A DNA stretch of 64,000 nt. Source: Moorella humiferrea. GTDB lineage: Bacteria; Bacillota; DSM-521; Neomoorellales; Neomoorellaceae. Below are positions 24,801 to 34,171 of this stretch, one piece after another; positions within the stretch are counted from its first letter, which is position 1, and every line of letters starts with the position of its first letter. Where the stretch lies: NCBI RefSeq assembly GCF_039233145.1, contig NZ_CP136419.1:2607947-2671946 (forward strand). Reading direction: 5' to 3'. The position numbers and the translations under genes are program-made. The notes beneath the pieces were generated by a model. The model did no database searches. It was not told the origin of the DNA and was given only the letters and a program-made list of their open reading frames with translations.

Positions 24801-25874
24801 CTACACGTTAAAGCGAAAGTTTATAATGTCGCCATCCTGGACGATGTAATCCTTGCCTTCCAGGCGAACAAGGCCTTTTTCCCTGGCTTTATTCATATCC
24901 CCTGCATCTTTAAGGTCGTCAAAACCGACTACTTCGGCCCGGATGAAGCCCCGCTCAATATCGCTGTGGATCTTACCAGCGGCTGCCCGAGCATTGGTCC
25001 CCTCCCTGATGGTCCAGGCACGTACTTCATCTTCCCCGGCCGTCAGAAAGGATATCAGGCCCAAGCGACGGTAAATGGCTCGGGCCAGACGTTCTATACC
25101 AGGCTCGGCGATGCCCATTTCTCGCAGAAATTCCTGCCTGTCCGCCGGTTCCAGGCGGGCTATCTCCCCTTCCAGTGCGGCGCACAGGGTTAAAACGGGT
25201 ATCCCTCGGACGCCGGCATATTCTTCTACTTCTTTCCGGCCTTGATAATCACCCGCCTTTAATTGCTCTTCGTCTATATTGGCCACTATCAGCATGGGTT
25301 TGGTCGTTAAAAATCCCATATGGCGCAGGGCCTGCCATTCGTCGGGCGTCAGGCCGGCCTCTAATAAGGGTTTTTCGGTCTCCAGGGCTTCCTGACATTT
25401 CCTTAAAGCGTTCTGTTCGGCCAGCAGTTCCCCTTTGACCTTTTTACCGGCGGCAATCCGTTCCAGCCTGGTTTCCACCAGCTGCAAATCGGCCAGAAGA
25501 AGCTCGGCATTTATCATCTCCAGGTCGCGCGCCGGATTGAGACTACCTTCCACGTGAAGCACATCATCCCGCCGGAAGGCCCTGACTACGTGGATTAAAG
25601 CGTCTACCTCACGCACGGCGGCAAGGAAGGCCGCCCCGCTTCCCCGCGTCAATCCGGGAACGTCGATGACTTCCAGGGAAGCCGGGGTTATTTTGCGCGG
25701 ATGGTACAGGACCGCCAAAAAATCAAGGCGGGGATCGGGGATGGGGGCCGTCCTGACATTGGTTTTCGTACGACCGGCAAAGGTGGAGGTTTCCGCCTCG
25801 CCCTGGGTCAAGAGATTAAACAAGGTAGTTTTCCCAACAAGGGGTAGACCGATTATACCGCATCTTAAGGCCAA
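24801..25874 (-). CDS. ychF: Ribosome-associated ATPase/GTPase YchF (OLA1 family)
   Basis: YchF is an Obg-like P-loop NTPase that prefers ATP and binds ribosomes. The 357-residue protein starts at a TTG (25874) with GAGGTG upstream, has the G1 GLPLVGKTT near residue 9, DVPGL (G3), and a C-terminal TGS domain ending in IINFRFNV, as in all family members. It is a single gene between the tRNA cluster and the YjcZ-like cluster, with terminators on both sides. Confidence 0.96.
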   Translation of the reverse strand: MALRCGIIGLPLVGKTTLFNLLTQGEAETSTFAGRTKTNVRTAPIPDPRLDFLAVLYHPRKITPASLEVIDVPGLTRGSGAAFLAAVREVDALIHVVRAFRRDDVLHVEGSLNPARDLEMINAELLLADLQLVETRLERIAAGKKVKGELLAEQNALRKCQEALETEKPLLEAGLTPDEWQALRHMGFLTTKPMLIVANIDEEQLKAGDYQGRKEVEEYAGVRGIPVLTLCAALEGEIARLEPADRQEFLREMGIAEPGIERLARAIYRRLGLISFLTAGEDEVRAWTIREGTNARAAAGKIHSDIERGFIRAEVVGFDDLKDAGDMNKAREKGLVRLEGKDYIVQDGDIINFRFNV

Positions 25875-25898
25875 ATCTTTTCACCTCAACAATAAAAA

Positions 25899-25917
25899 AA
25901 GGAGCGTCATGCTCCTT
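25899..25917 (-). terminator. Terminator after the tRNA cluster
   Basis: Stem AAGGAGC/GCTCCTT with a 5-base loop, 14 bases after tRNA-Thr, followed on the minus strand by a T-run. Confidence 0.85.
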
Positions 25918-25930
25918 TCTTAAAAATTTC

Positions 25931-26006
25931 TGGAGCCCATAACCGGGATTGAACCGGTGACCTCCGCCTTACCAAGGCGACGCTCTACCAACTGAGCTAT
26001 ATGGGC
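25931..26006 (-). tRNA. tRNA-Thr(GGT)
   Basis: Full cloverleaf: acceptor GCCCATA paired with TATGGGC, D-arm, anticodon loop TTGGTAA (anticodon GGT), T-arm with GTTCAATC, and an encoded CCA end. 76 bases. Last of three tRNAs on the minus strand. Confidence 0.95.
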
Positions 26007-26007
26007 A

Positions 26008-26083
<76 letters not shown>

Positions 26084-26099
26084 AAGTATTTTATGTGGA

Positions 26100-26185
26100 T
26101 GGTGGAGGGGGCTGGATTCGAACCAGCGAAGGCTGCGCCAGCAGATTTACAGTCTGCCCCCTTTGGCCAACTCGGGAACCCCTCC
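26100..26185 (-). tRNA. tRNA-Tyr(GTA)
   Basis: 86-base class II tRNA with a long variable arm, anticodon loop CTGTAAA (GTA), acceptor GGAGGGG paired with CCCCTCC, and encoded CCA. First of the three tRNAs after the promoter at 26214-26242. Confidence 0.95.
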
Positions 26186-26213
26186 ACATTTCCTTTTTTC
26201 AGACGCAACATTA

Positions 26214-26242
26214 ATTATAACATCACACCTCAATGGCGTCAA
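26214..26242 (-). promoter_or_regulatory. Sigma-A promoter for the Tyr-fMet-Thr tRNA cluster
   Basis: TTGACG (26237-26242) and a perfect TATAAT (26214-26219) on the minus strand, spaced by 17, lie 28 bases before tRNA-Tyr and just after sigH. Confidence 0.85.
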
Positions 26243-26260
26243 GGAAATTTACTATGGTAT

Positions 26261-26911
26261 TTACTGGCTGTGGGCCCGGCGTTCCAGATAACGTTCCAGC
26301 TTGCGCTTTACGCGCTGCAAAGCATTGTCGATGGATTTTACGTGACGTTTCAAATCAACGGCAATTTCCTGGTAGGATTTTCCCTCGAGATAGGACATTA
26401 ATACCTTCCATTCCAGGGAGCTCAGTATTTCGCCCATTTTTTCTTCGATGTCAACGAATTCTTCCTGGCTGATAATTAACTCTTCCGGGTCGGTAATTTT
26501 CGAGCCCGAAATAATGTCCAGCAGGGTGCGGTCCGAATCTTCGTCATAGATAGGTTTGTTAAGGGATACATAGGAGTTCAGGGGGATGTGCTTCTGTCTC
26601 GTAGCCGTCTTGATGGCGGTAATAATCTGGCGTGTAATACACAGTTCGGCGAACGCCCGGAAGGAAGACAGTTTGTCGCCGCGAAAATCGCGAATGGCTT
26701 TGTAAAGGCCGATCATGCCCTCCTGTACAATATCTTCGCGATCGGCACCGACGAGGAAATAGGAACGCGCCTTTGCCCGGACAAAATTGCGGTATTTGTT
26801 TATTAAATATTCCTGGGCTACTTCATCACCTTCCTGGGCCAGGTAAACAATATCTTCATCCCCTAGAACTTCATACGGTTGCCACGGTTCCTGCTGCACA
26901 TTGACACTCAT
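26261..26911 (-). CDS. sigH: RNA polymerase sigma-H factor
   Basis: Sigma-H directs early sporulation and transition-state genes. The 216-residue protein has region 2 (YFLVGADREDIVQEGMIGLYKAIRDF) and region 4 helix-turn-helix (LEGKSYQEIAVDLKRHVKSIDNALQR). A near-consensus promoter lies 80 bases upstream. It follows yacP as in Bacillus, but here the normally adjacent rpmG-secE is 4 kb away. Confidence 0.96.
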   Translation of the reverse strand: MSVNVQQEPWQPYEVLGDEDIVYLAQEGDEVAQEYLINKYRNFVRAKARSYFLVGADREDIVQEGMIGLYKAIRDFRGDKLSSFRAFAELCITRQIITAIKTATRQKHIPLNSYVSLNKPIYDEDSDRTLLDIISGSKITDPEELIISQEEFVDIEEKMGEILSSLEWKVLMSYLEGKSYQEIAVDLKRHVKSIDNALQRVKRKLERYLERRAHSQ

Positions 26912-26987
26912 GCCAACGCCTCCAGCCTGGATTTCCCTTAAACAATATTAAGATAAAGGAGGCTTATCTTGTCCAATAACATCAATA

Positions 26988-27016
26988 ATTATACAAGAAA
27001 GGTCTCCCGACCGCAA
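26988..27016 (-). promoter_or_regulatory. Sigma-A promoter for sigH
   Basis: TATAAT (26988-26993, perfect) and TTGCGG (27011-27016) on the minus strand, spaced by 17, between yacP and sigH. Confidence 0.6.
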
Positions 27017-27029
27017 GAGCTACCTGGAC

Positions 27030-27536
27030 TTAACTGCGGCGCCATTTTTCCAATATCTCCCTTGTTTCCCCGCCGAGAAAGTCGTCGAGGAGGTTTTTGC
27101 CCGTATCCCTTTGCCCTTTCTCGTCAATTTCCCGGCGGGCTTTTTCAATGTAATCCTTTAACTCGGCTACCGGTAGACGAAGGGCGCCGCCCCCTAAAAT
27201 CATGCGTTGTTCGGCCGCGTCGGACGTAGCTACGTAAACCTGTCCCTGTTCTCCAAGGTTTTTTACGAGCCTTTCTATAACGGCGTCGGCCGTTTCTCCC
27301 TCCTGGCTGTAAATGACTTCCACTCCGCCTATTTTTTCCTTCCTTTCCATCCCGCCGGGGACATGAAGGGCGTCGAATACAAGGATCACCTTTCCTCCCC
27401 AGTAGGCCTGGTAATTAATCAACTCCGCTATTAGTTTATCGCGGGCGTGAGCAAAACTTGACTTTTCTTTTAAAGCGATTAGTTCCGGCCAATTAAATAA
27501 CAAATTGTAGCCGTCGATTATAAGAACCTCCGACAC
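27030..27536 (-). CDS. NYN/PIN-like endoribonuclease, YacP (Rae1) family
   Basis: YacP/Rae1 is a ribosome-associated endoribonuclease. The 168-residue protein starts MSEVLIIDGYNLLFNWPEL, giving the family Asp at the DGYN motif, and has VILVFDALH and VYVATSDAAEQ acidic positions of the NYN fold. It is 14 bases after rlmB, in the cysES-mrnC-thyX-rlmB-yacP operon. Confidence 0.93.
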   Translation of the reverse strand: MSEVLIIDGYNLLFNWPELIALKEKSSFAHARDKLIAELINYQAYWGGKVILVFDALHVPGGMERKEKIGGVEVIYSQEGETADAVIERLVKNLGEQGQVYVATSDAAEQRMILGGGALRLPVAELKDYIEKARREIDEKGQRDTGKNLLDDFLGGETREILEKWRRS

Positions 27537-27550
27537 GACTTCACCTCGCT

Positions 27551-28294
27551 TTATAAGGAGCCACAGTATCGCTGGCGGACGACTTCATACATCAAAACAG
27601 CTGCGGCGGCGGCAATATTTAATGAATTAACCTTACCGCGCATGGGCAGCCGAATGGTAAAGTCGCAGCGTTTCCTTACTAGCGGCGAGAGGCCGCGCCC
27701 TTCGCTGCCAAAAACCAGGACCAGGGGTACGGTTAAATCGCTGGCGAAGGCCAACTTTTCGCCGTCACCCTCTGCCCCAATGGCCCAAAGACCGCTGTCC
27801 TTTAATTTTACGATGGTCTGGGCCAGATTGGCGACCCTGGCCACGGCGAGGTATTCCAGGGCCCCCGCGGCGGTACGGGCCACCGCGGCAGTTAATCCCG
27901 CCGCACGTCGCCGGGGAATAATCACGCCGTGGGCCCCGGCGGCTTCGGCAGAGCGCAGCACGGCCCCCAGGTTGTGGGGATCGGTGACCTGATCGAGCAT
28001 AATCAAAAAGGGGGCTTCTCCTTTTTTCTGCGCCAGGGCCAAGAGGTCTTCTACCTCAACATAACCTTTGGCGGCGGCCAGGGCGACAACACCTTGATGG
28101 CGTTCCCCCACCATTTTGTCAAGGACGTTTCTGTCTACCCGCTGGACGGGAACGCCGCAAGTTCGGGCCAGGGACAAGATCTCCCCGATTATCTCGCCTT
28201 CCAGCCTTTCGGCCATGAGAATCTTATGCAAATCGCGCCCGGCCCGCAGGGCCTCCCTAACTTGATTCCTGCCCGCGATTATATCTTCCATCAC
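27551..28294 (-). CDS. rlmB: 23S rRNA (guanosine-2'-O-)-methyltransferase RlmB
   Basis: SpoU-family knot methyltransferase. The 247-residue protein has a small N-terminal RNA-binding part ([17 protein letters not shown]), then the SPOUT domain with [20 protein letters not shown] and the C-terminal [12 protein letters not shown] and [14 protein letters not shown] motifs. It overlaps thyX by four bases (ATGA). Exact target is inferred from the family. Confidence 0.93.
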   Translation of the reverse strand: MMEDIIAGRNQVREALRAGRDLHKILMAERLEGEIIGEILSLARTCGVPVQRVDRNVLDKMVGERHQGVVALAAAKGYVEVEDLLALAQKKGEAPFLIMLDQVTDPHNLGAVLRSAEAAGAHGVIIPRRRAAGLTAAVARTAAGALEYLAVARVANLAQTIVKLKDSGLWAIGAEGDGEKLAFASDLTVPLVLVFGSEGRGLSPLVRKRCDFTIRLPMRGKVNSLNIAAAAAVLMYEVVRQRYCGSL

Positions 28295-28980
28295 ATTTCC
28301 TCCCGGACACGCCGGCGCACGACCGCCGCTCGTCCGCAGCTGGCAGAACCTTCATAGCAGACCCCCTCTGTCTCACAGGAAGGTCCGGCATAGCTGAAAA
28401 TTAGTGGGGCCACCTTACGTACTTCTTCCCTCATCTTCAGGGCCAGCTCCCTTATTTCCCACTGGGCGCGCCGACAGCATCGCAGCCGGAAAAAGTTGAA
28501 GAGACTGCGGGCGTTAAAGGTGCAGACCAGCTTCGTTTCGCAGGCGTTCGGCAGGAGGTAGCGGGCGTCTTCCCGGGGCACCAGTTCTTGTAATTCATGA
28601 TATGCCCTTTGTAAAACCTTCATGCATTCCTGATAGCGGGCCAGGGCCGCGGGCACGGCGGCGATGCTGGGGGGTATGATAAATTCAAAGCCGTCTTCGT
28701 TTACGTACCGCTGGGATTTTTGGGAGTAGGAGGCCATGCGGTGTCTTACCAGCTGGTGGGTGAGAACGCGGCTCACCCCTTCAATGGCAAAGGTAAAGGT
28801 TATATGCTCCAGGGGAGAGTCGTGGCCCCGGGAAATTAAAAGGCGCAACAGTTTATCAACTTCTTCCCGGGACATTGCCGCAAGGAGCTGGCCGGCCCCC
28901 CGTGGGGAATAACAGAGACGGGCTGCCGCCGCCACAAGGCGCTCTGGCTCCGGGGTATGGCTTATTAGTTCAACCTGCAT
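28291..28980 (-). CDS. thyX: FAD-dependent thymidylate synthase ThyX
   Basis: Makes dTMP from dUMP using FAD and methylene-tetrahydrofolate. The 229-residue protein has the ThyX signature [14 protein letters not shown] (RHRx7S). It starts 1 base after mrnC. ThyX instead of ThyA fits an anaerobe with a folate-rich acetogenic metabolism; thyA is not in this window. Confidence 0.96.
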   Translation of the reverse strand: MQVELISHTPEPERLVAAAARLCYSPRGAGQLLAAMSREEVDKLLRLLISRGHDSPLEHITFTFAIEGVSRVLTHQLVRHRMASYSQKSQRYVNEDGFEFIIPPSIAAVPAALARYQECMKVLQRAYHELQELVPREDARYLLPNACETKLVCTFNARSLFNFFRLRCCRRAQWEIRELALKMREEVRKVAPLIFSYAGPSCETEGVCYEGSASCGRAAVVRRRVREEM

Positions 28981-28981
28981 C

Positions 28982-29377
28982 TTATTCCTCTCCCTCCCGG
29001 GATTCCGCTAGGTGGAATATTATCCCCGTAAGTTCTTCCAGCCGATGCCAGTCGCCTTTGAGATACAGATAGCCGAAGAGAGTCTCCAGGGCCGTGCTTG
29101 AGTGATATTCCCCGGGCAAAACATTGCGCGGTATATGTCCTGGTCGGGCATTTCGTCCCCGGCGCAAAATATCCTTTTCCGCATCCGTTAAATAGGCTTC
29201 CAGCGCCGGTACCAGCCGGGCCTGGGTGGTGGCCCGCACTAAGGCTACGGCGGACTGGTGTAACTGTACCGGCCGGGCGGGACCGCGGCGGAGCAAATGG
29301 GTGCGGATCATCAGTTCATACACGGCGTCTCCGATGTACGCCAGAACCAGGGGCGATAACCCGGCAACGTTGTCCAT
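28982..29377 (-). CDS. mrnC: Mini-ribonuclease III
   Basis: Mini-III matures 23S rRNA in Firmicutes. The 131-residue protein has only the RNase III catalytic domain with AYIGDAVYE and no double-stranded RNA-binding domain. It follows cysS by 10 bases, the conserved cysS-mrnC-rlmB arrangement. Confidence 0.95.
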   Translation of the reverse strand: MDNVAGLSPLVLAYIGDAVYELMIRTHLLRRGPARPVQLHQSAVALVRATTQARLVPALEAYLTDAEKDILRRGRNARPGHIPRNVLPGEYHSSTALETLFGYLYLKGDWHRLEELTGIIFHLAESREGEE

Positions 29378-29387
29378 GGCCAGCTCC

Positions 29388-30818
29388 TTAACTCTTCCTC
29401 CAGCGGGGGCCGTGGGGCGTATCCTCGATGGTTATCCCCAATTCTTTAAGGCGATCGCGTATGGCATCGGCAGTAGCCCAGTCTTTGCGGCGCCGCGCCT
29501 CCTGCCGGATATCTAAAATAATTTCCATCAAACCCTCGAGGAATTTTTCATCACCCTGGCGGCGATCGCTGCCGAAAAGGCCCATTACTTCCCCGCCCAA
29601 TTCTTCATAAACGACGGCCGCCCTGTCAACGGCCAAAGGATTGGGAGGGGTCGTCCCACCTAGATAGACGTTTATTTCCCTGGCCAGCTCGTAGAGGGCG
29701 GCCAGGGCCCGCGCCGTATTAAAGTCGTCCTCCATGGCCTCTAAAAACTCCCGACGCAGCTCTTCCATCCGTTCGAGGAGGGTCTTGTCTCTGGAGTTTA
29801 GCTCCACGCTCCCCATCCCGGCGAAGCGGCCACGGGTTTCGTTTAAAAGCCGACGGGTGTTTTCCAGCCGTTCCAGGCCCTTTTCCGCAGCTGTAAGTCC
29901 GGCGTCATCAAAGTCAATGGGGCTGCGGTAATGGGTGGCAAGCAAAAACAGGCGGACGGCCAGGGGGCGAAAACGGCTGATGATATCCCTCACTAGGAAG
30001 AAATTCCCTTTTGATTTGGACATCTTATCTTGATTTACAGTAATAAAACCGTTATGCAACCAATAGCGGGCAAAGGTGGAGCCCGTCATTGCCTCCGCCT
30101 GGGCGATCTCATTCTCGTGATGGGGAAAGATGAGATCAGCACCGCCGCCGTGGATGTCAAACCCTGGCCCTAAATATTTTAAGGCCATGGTAGAGCATTC
30201 GATGTGCCAGCCCGGTCGTCCCGGTCCCCACGGGCTTTCCCATGCGGGCTCATCAATGCCGGCGGCCTTCCAAAGGGCAAAATCCAGGGGATTTCGTTTG
30301 GCCGCATTGATCTCTATCCTTGCTCCCGCCCGCATCTCGCCCAGGCTGCGTTTGGAAAGGCGGCCGTAGGCAGGAAATTTTTCTACTTCAAAGTATACAT
30401 CTCCTCCGACCTCATAGGCAAAACCGCGGCGCATCAGCTCTTGAATTGCGGCGATGATGTCGCCGATGTGCTGGCTTACCCGGGGATAAAAGGTCGCCCG
30501 CTTTACATTTAGGGCATCGGCGTCGTTAAAAAATTCGCGGATATAACGTTCGGCAAGGTTCAGGGCCGGCACGCCTTCCTCCCGGGCTCTGTTAATCACC
30601 TTGTCGTCTATGTCGGTGAAGTTCTGGACGTAAACGACTTCGTAATTACGGTACTCCAGATAGCGGCGCAGGGTATCGAAAACCACCAGGGGCCGGGCAT
30701 TACCCAGATGGATGTAGTTATAGGTGGTAGGACCGCAGACGTACATCCGCACCCGGCCCGGCTCAGACGGAGTGAATTCTTCCTTTTTTCCCGTCAGGGT
30801 ATTGTAGAGGTGCATCAT
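29388..30818 (-). CDS. cysS: Cysteinyl-tRNA synthetase
   Basis: Class I synthetase charging tRNA-Cys. The start chosen is the ATG at 30818 (MMHLYNTL), with GGAGG six bases upstream; a second ATG three bases later is equally possible. The longer open frame reaches into cysE in an unrelated sequence. The HIGH-type motif is HLGNARP and the KMSKS motif is KMSKSKGN. The product is 476 residues. It overlaps the cysE stop by 56 bases. Controlled by the Cys T-box upstream of cysE. Confidence 0.95.
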   Translation of the reverse strand: MMHLYNTLTGKKEEFTPSEPGRVRMYVCGPTTYNYIHLGNARPLVVFDTLRRYLEYRNYEVVYVQNFTDIDDKVINRAREEGVPALNLAERYIREFFNDADALNVKRATFYPRVSQHIGDIIAAIQELMRRGFAYEVGGDVYFEVEKFPAYGRLSKRSLGEMRAGARIEINAAKRNPLDFALWKAAGIDEPAWESPWGPGRPGWHIECSTMALKYLGPGFDIHGGGADLIFPHHENEIAQAEAMTGSTFARYWLHNGFITVNQDKMSKSKGNFFLVRDIISRFRPLAVRLFLLATHYRSPIDFDDAGLTAAEKGLERLENTRRLLNETRGRFAGMGSVELNSRDKTLLERMEELRREFLEAMEDDFNTARALAALYELAREINVYLGGTTPPNPLAVDRAAVVYEELGGEVMGLFGSDRRQGDEKFLEGLMEIILDIRQEARRRKDWATADAIRDRLKELGITIEDTPHGPRWRKS

Positions 30819-31473
30819 TACCGGCCTCCAGTTCCTCAATCCTTCGTTCCAAACGTTGAATCTGCCGCTGCAGGCAGAGGAGCATTTCCGCCACGGGATC
30901 CGGCAGTTCGTCGTGGCGCAAATCGATTTCACTGACCTCCGCATCGGCTATTTTACGTCCGTTGCGCACGACTACTTTACCCGGTACCCCGACCACCGTG
31001 CAGTTGGCGGGGACATCCCGTAATACCACCGAGCCTGCGCCTATTTTAACGTTGTCGCCAATGGTGATATTGCCTAAAACCTTGGCGCCGGCGCTGATTA
31101 CCACGTTGTTGCCGATGGTGGGATGCCTTTTGCCCTTTTCTTTGCCCGTACCTCCCAAGGTAACTCCCTGGTACAAGGTAACGTTGTTACCGATTTCTGC
31201 AGTCTCGCCGATAACCACTCCCATACCGTGGTCAATAAAGATGCCTTCTCCAAGTTTGGCTCCCGGATGGATTTCTATACCGGTCAGGAAGCGGTTTATC
31301 TGGGATATAAACCTGGCCAGCAGCTTCATGCCGTGATTGTAAAAGAAATGGGCTATGCGGTGCAGCAGCACGGCATGAAACCCCGGATAGCAGAGGATTA
31401 CTTCCAAAATGCTCCGGGCGGCCGGGTCGCGCTGAAAAATGACTTCAATGTCTTTTTTGAGCTGCCGCCACAC
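30763..31473 (-). CDS. cysE: Serine O-acetyltransferase
   Basis: First committed step of cysteine synthesis, acetyl-CoA plus serine to O-acetylserine. The 236-residue protein has a helical N-terminal part and a left-handed beta-helix of hexapeptide repeats ([46 protein letters not shown]). It is long at the C-terminus (about 25 residues of charged helix). A T-box leader precedes it. Confidence 0.96.
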   Translation of the reverse strand: MWRQLKKDIEVIFQRDPAARSILEVILCYPGFHAVLLHRIAHFFYNHGMKLLARFISQINRFLTGIEIHPGAKLGEGIFIDHGMGVVIGETAEIGNNVTLYQGVTLGGTGKEKGKRHPTIGNNVVISAGAKVLGNITIGDNVKIGAGSVVLRDVPANCTVVGVPGKVVVRNGRKIADAEVSEIDLRHDELPDPVAEMLLCLQRQIQRLERRIEELEAGNDAPLQYPDGKKGRIHSV

Positions 31474-31499
31474 GGCTTAATTCCTCCCCCTCGGCTAAA

Positions 31500-31765
31500 T
31501 TAAAAGGCCTCTCATCCCCTCAGGGACGAAAGGCCGCGGTTCCACCCTGTTTGGAGACAATGTCTCCCCCTCGGCGGGCAACAATTTGCCCCGGCCTTTA
31601 ACGGGGCCGACCGGCAGAACCTACTGTCCTTTCGGTCCTGCAGCTCCCAGGAGCACTTCAGCGACCGGTATCCAGGGCCGCTTTCAGCCTTTGGCGACCC
31701 CTCTCTGTTGACCCTTGGTACGCCTACTCTTCCTGCTCATTGCCGTTGCAACTGTAAATTTTAAG
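31500..31765 (-). promoter_or_regulatory. T-box leader, cysteine-specific, upstream of cysE-cysS
   Basis: The 300-base gap before cysE holds the T-box core AGGGTGGAACCGCGG (31534-31547 region), a following terminator, an AGTA/kink-turn part near the 5' end (GAAGAGTAGGCG), and a specifier-loop candidate with TGC in a GAAGTGCTCC context. TGC is a Cys codon, fitting regulation by uncharged tRNA-Cys. The specifier call is inferred; other frames are possible. Confidence 0.88.
31506..31535 (-). terminator. T-box terminator
   Basis: Long stem beginning GGCCT and ending AGGCC, followed on the minus strand by TTTTAATTT, about 30 bases before cysE. It competes with the antiterminator that contains the T-box sequence. 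Confidence 0.85.
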
Positions 31766-31773
31766 CCAAATTA

Positions 31774-31803
31774 ATTATACTGCCGGCATCGCATCGCTGT
31801 CAA
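31774..31803 (-). promoter_or_regulatory. Consensus sigma-A promoter for the cysE T-box operon
   Basis: TTGACA (31798-31803) and TATAAT (31774-31779) on the minus strand, both perfect and 18 bases apart, lie across the last codons of ispF. The start falls near 31767, right at the head of the T-box leader. Confidence 0.88.
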
Positions 31804-32272
31804 GTAACAGCACAGAGGCCTGGGCGGCTATCCCTTCTTCCCGTCCCGTAAAGCCTAAACCCTCGGTAGTGGTGGCTTTAATGCTGATGCTATCTATGGG
31901 GACCTCCAGGGCTTTAGCGATGCGCTCCCGCATTTGCGGGATAAAGGGAGCCAGTTTGGGCCGCTCGGCAATTATGACGGTATCGGCGTTGCCCAGGCGA
32001 TAGCCCGCCCTTTTAACCATACGATAAACCTCTTGTAAAAGACACAGGCTGTCGGCATCTTTGTAGCGGGGGTCGCCCGGAGGAAAGTGGCCGCCTATGT
32101 CCCCCAGGGCCGCTGCCCCCAGCAGGGCGTCGGCCAGGGCGTGAAGAAGTACATCGGCATCCGAGTGTCCTTCCAACCCAAGATCGTGAGGGATCGTCAC
32201 GCCCCCCAGAATTAAAGGGCGATGTGGCACAAAACGATGGACGTCAAAACCGCAGCCTATCCGCAACTCCAT
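31775..32272 (-). CDS. ispF: 2-C-methyl-D-erythritol 2,4-cyclodiphosphate synthase
   Basis: MEP pathway enzyme forming the cyclodiphosphate. The 165-residue protein has the zinc-binding DVHRF and [11 protein letters not shown] motifs. It overlaps ispD by 16 bases. Its last codons carry the cysE promoter, so the operon ends there. Confidence 0.97.
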   Translation of the reverse strand: MELRIGCGFDVHRFVPHRPLILGGVTIPHDLGLEGHSDADVLLHALADALLGAAALGDIGGHFPPGDPRYKDADSLCLLQEVYRMVKRAGYRLGNADTVIIAERPKLAPFIPQMRERIAKALEVPIDSISIKATTTEGLGFTGREEGIAAQASVLLLDSDAMPAV

Positions 32273-32955
32273 TCACCCGCCAGGATAGCCCGGGCCAGGA
32301 TCATATCGCCGGGCGTGGTGATTTTTATATTTATCTCTTCCCCGTAGACTAAACGCACCGGGTATCCGGCCTTTTCCACCAGGGACGCGTCGTCGGTGGC
32401 CGTCCAGCCGTTTTCCTTCGCTTTGCTGTAGGCGTCGACAAGCCATTCCCGGCGAAAGACCTGGGGCGTCTGCACCGACCACAGCCCCTCCCGCACCAGG
32501 GTGGCGGTTACTATACCTTCTTCATTTCCCCGTTTAATAGTTTCTTTGACCGGCAGGGCCGCCACGGCGGCTCCGGTTTTCCCGGCGGCGTCGACCACCC
32601 GTGCCAAAAGGGCCAGACTTAAAAAAGGCCGTGCACCGTCATGCACGGCCACCCATTCCGCCGGCGGGGCTACCGCTTTAAGACCGGCGGCAACGGAATC
32701 CTGCCTCTCCTCCCCGCCGGCGACTATTTCTTTGACCTTGCGGAAGGGACCTGCGGCCACTATTTCCCGGCAGAGGTGAATATCCTCCCCGCGGGTAACA
32801 ATAATAACTTCATCTACCAGCGGCGAAGCTTCAACGACGGCCAGGGAATAGGCCAGGACGGGTTTATCTCCCAAAGGCATGTAGACCTTGTTGCCTCCCG
32901 CCCCCATACGGCGGCCCTGTCCGGCGGCGGCTATAATGAAACTCAAGAAAGGCAC
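32257..32955 (-). CDS. ispD: 2-C-methyl-D-erythritol 4-phosphate cytidylyltransferase
   Basis: MEP pathway enzyme that adds CMP to MEP. The 232-residue protein has the nucleotidyltransferase [10 protein letters not shown] motif at residues 9-18, followed by the conserved Lys, and VHDGARPF. It overlaps the upstream PIN/TRAM gene by 13 bases and ispF by 16, so the three are translationally coupled. Confidence 0.97.
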   Translation of the reverse strand: MPFLSFIIAAAGQGRRMGAGGNKVYMPLGDKPVLAYSLAVVEASPLVDEVIIVTRGEDIHLCREIVAAGPFRKVKEIVAGGEERQDSVAAGLKAVAPPAEWVAVHDGARPFLSLALLARVVDAAGKTGAAVAALPVKETIKRGNEEGIVTATLVREGLWSVQTPQVFRREWLVDAYSKAKENGWTATDDASLVEKAGYPVRLVYGEEINIKITTPGDMILARAILAGEWSCG

Positions 32956-34106
32956 TGGTACTCACCCCGTTCCAGGGTCTGGTGATTGGAGCCGGCCTTC
33001 CTTTCCGGACCTTTGGGACGGGCAAAAATCATCCTACCGGCCGCCGTTTGCAAAACGCTGGTCACTACCACGGCAATGGTCTGGCCGATATACCGGCGGC
33101 CGTTTTCAACGACAATCATCGTACCGTCGTCCAGGTAGGCTACGCCTTGACCGATCTCTTTACCGTCTTTAATAACCTGGACCGTCATTTCTTCTCCCGG
33201 CAGAACGACGGGTTTAACAGCATTGGCCAGCTCGTTGATATTTAAAACCCTTACGCCCTGAAGTTCGGCGACCTTGTTAAGGTTAAAGTCGTTGGTCAAA
33301 ATGGGGGCGCCCAGTTTTTGGGCCAGGCGGACCAGTTTGCTGTCCACTTCCGACAGGTCATCAAAGTCGACTTCCAGAACCTTAACGCTAACTCCCATTT
33401 CCTTGCGAATTTTATTTAAAATATCGAGGCCGCGGCGGCCGCGGTTGCGTTTTAACAGATCGGAAGAATCGGCAATATGGCGTAATTCCTCCAGGACAAA
33501 GGACGGTATGATCATGGTCCCTTCCAGGAAGCCGCTCTTTAAAATATCGGCGATGCGGCCGTCGATGATGACGCTGGTATCGAGTATTTTGGCCCCGCTT
33601 CTGCCGCCCTCCTTGCCACCTTCTACCTTGATCCTGTCTCGCTCCCTTCCACCCAGCCTCGGGATGAGATTAAACAACCCCCAGACCTCGTCTTTCCTTT
33701 TCGTACCCAGGCTCCAGCCCAGGTAACCCAAGAAAAGGCTGCCGGCCATGGGAATGTAGGGTCCTACAAAGGGCAGATGAAAAAAAGAAGCCCCCAATAA
33801 ATTGGCAATGATAAGACCAAAAATAAGTCCCAAGGACCCGCTTACTATATCCTGGGCCGGCAGGCGCTGCAGCCTTCCTTCTAGCCAGCGTGTCGACTGG
33901 GTGACAAAATCTATCAAACGCCCCGACAGTACATATCCTATAAATGCGGCCATCAGGGTCACCAGGCCGAGGAGGGTTAACTTAAGTCCAGGCAGGGGGC
34001 TCGTCCCCCAGTTCTGCTGCCAGACGGCCAGGACCAGCTGCGTGGCGTAAAAGCCGCCCCCTCCTGCCGCAAGGGCTATGGCAACCCTTACAACTCGATA
34101 AAGCAT
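32943..34106 (-). CDS. PIN/TRAM domain membrane protein (YacL family)
   Basis: A 387-residue protein with four N-terminal membrane helices, then a PIN nuclease domain (residues ~175-300; [15 protein letters not shown] and [13 protein letters not shown] supply the acidic site), then a TRAM RNA-binding domain ([29 protein letters not shown]). It is the YacL homolog normally downstream of radA-disA. Nuclease activity is inferred from the PIN residues. Confidence 0.93.
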   Translation of the reverse strand: MLYRVVRVAIALAAGGGGFYATQLVLAVWQQNWGTSPLPGLKLTLLGLVTLMAAFIGYVLSGRLIDFVTQSTRWLEGRLQRLPAQDIVSGSLGLIFGLIIANLLGASFFHLPFVGPYIPMAGSLFLGYLGWSLGTKRKDEVWGLFNLIPRLGGRERDRIKVEGGKEGGRSGAKILDTSVIIDGRIADILKSGFLEGTMIIPSFVLEELRHIADSSDLLKRNRGRRGLDILNKIRKEMGVSVKVLEVDFDDLSEVDSKLVRLAQKLGAPILTNDFNLNKVAELQGVRVLNINELANAVKPVVLPGEEMTVQVIKDGKEIGQGVAYLDDGTMIVVENGRRYIGQTIAVVVTSVLQTAAGRMIFARPKGPERKAGSNHQTLERGEYQCLS

Positions 34107-34171
34107 CCCTTCACCTTCTTTACTTTGCTCCTTTTCAATTTTCCCTCTCCCTTCCCATCTTATACCGTGGT

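Noticed and set aside
30819..30944. N-terminal 42-codon extension of cysS
   Set aside because: It lies inside cysE, is not conserved in CysS, and a GGAGG supports the later ATG.
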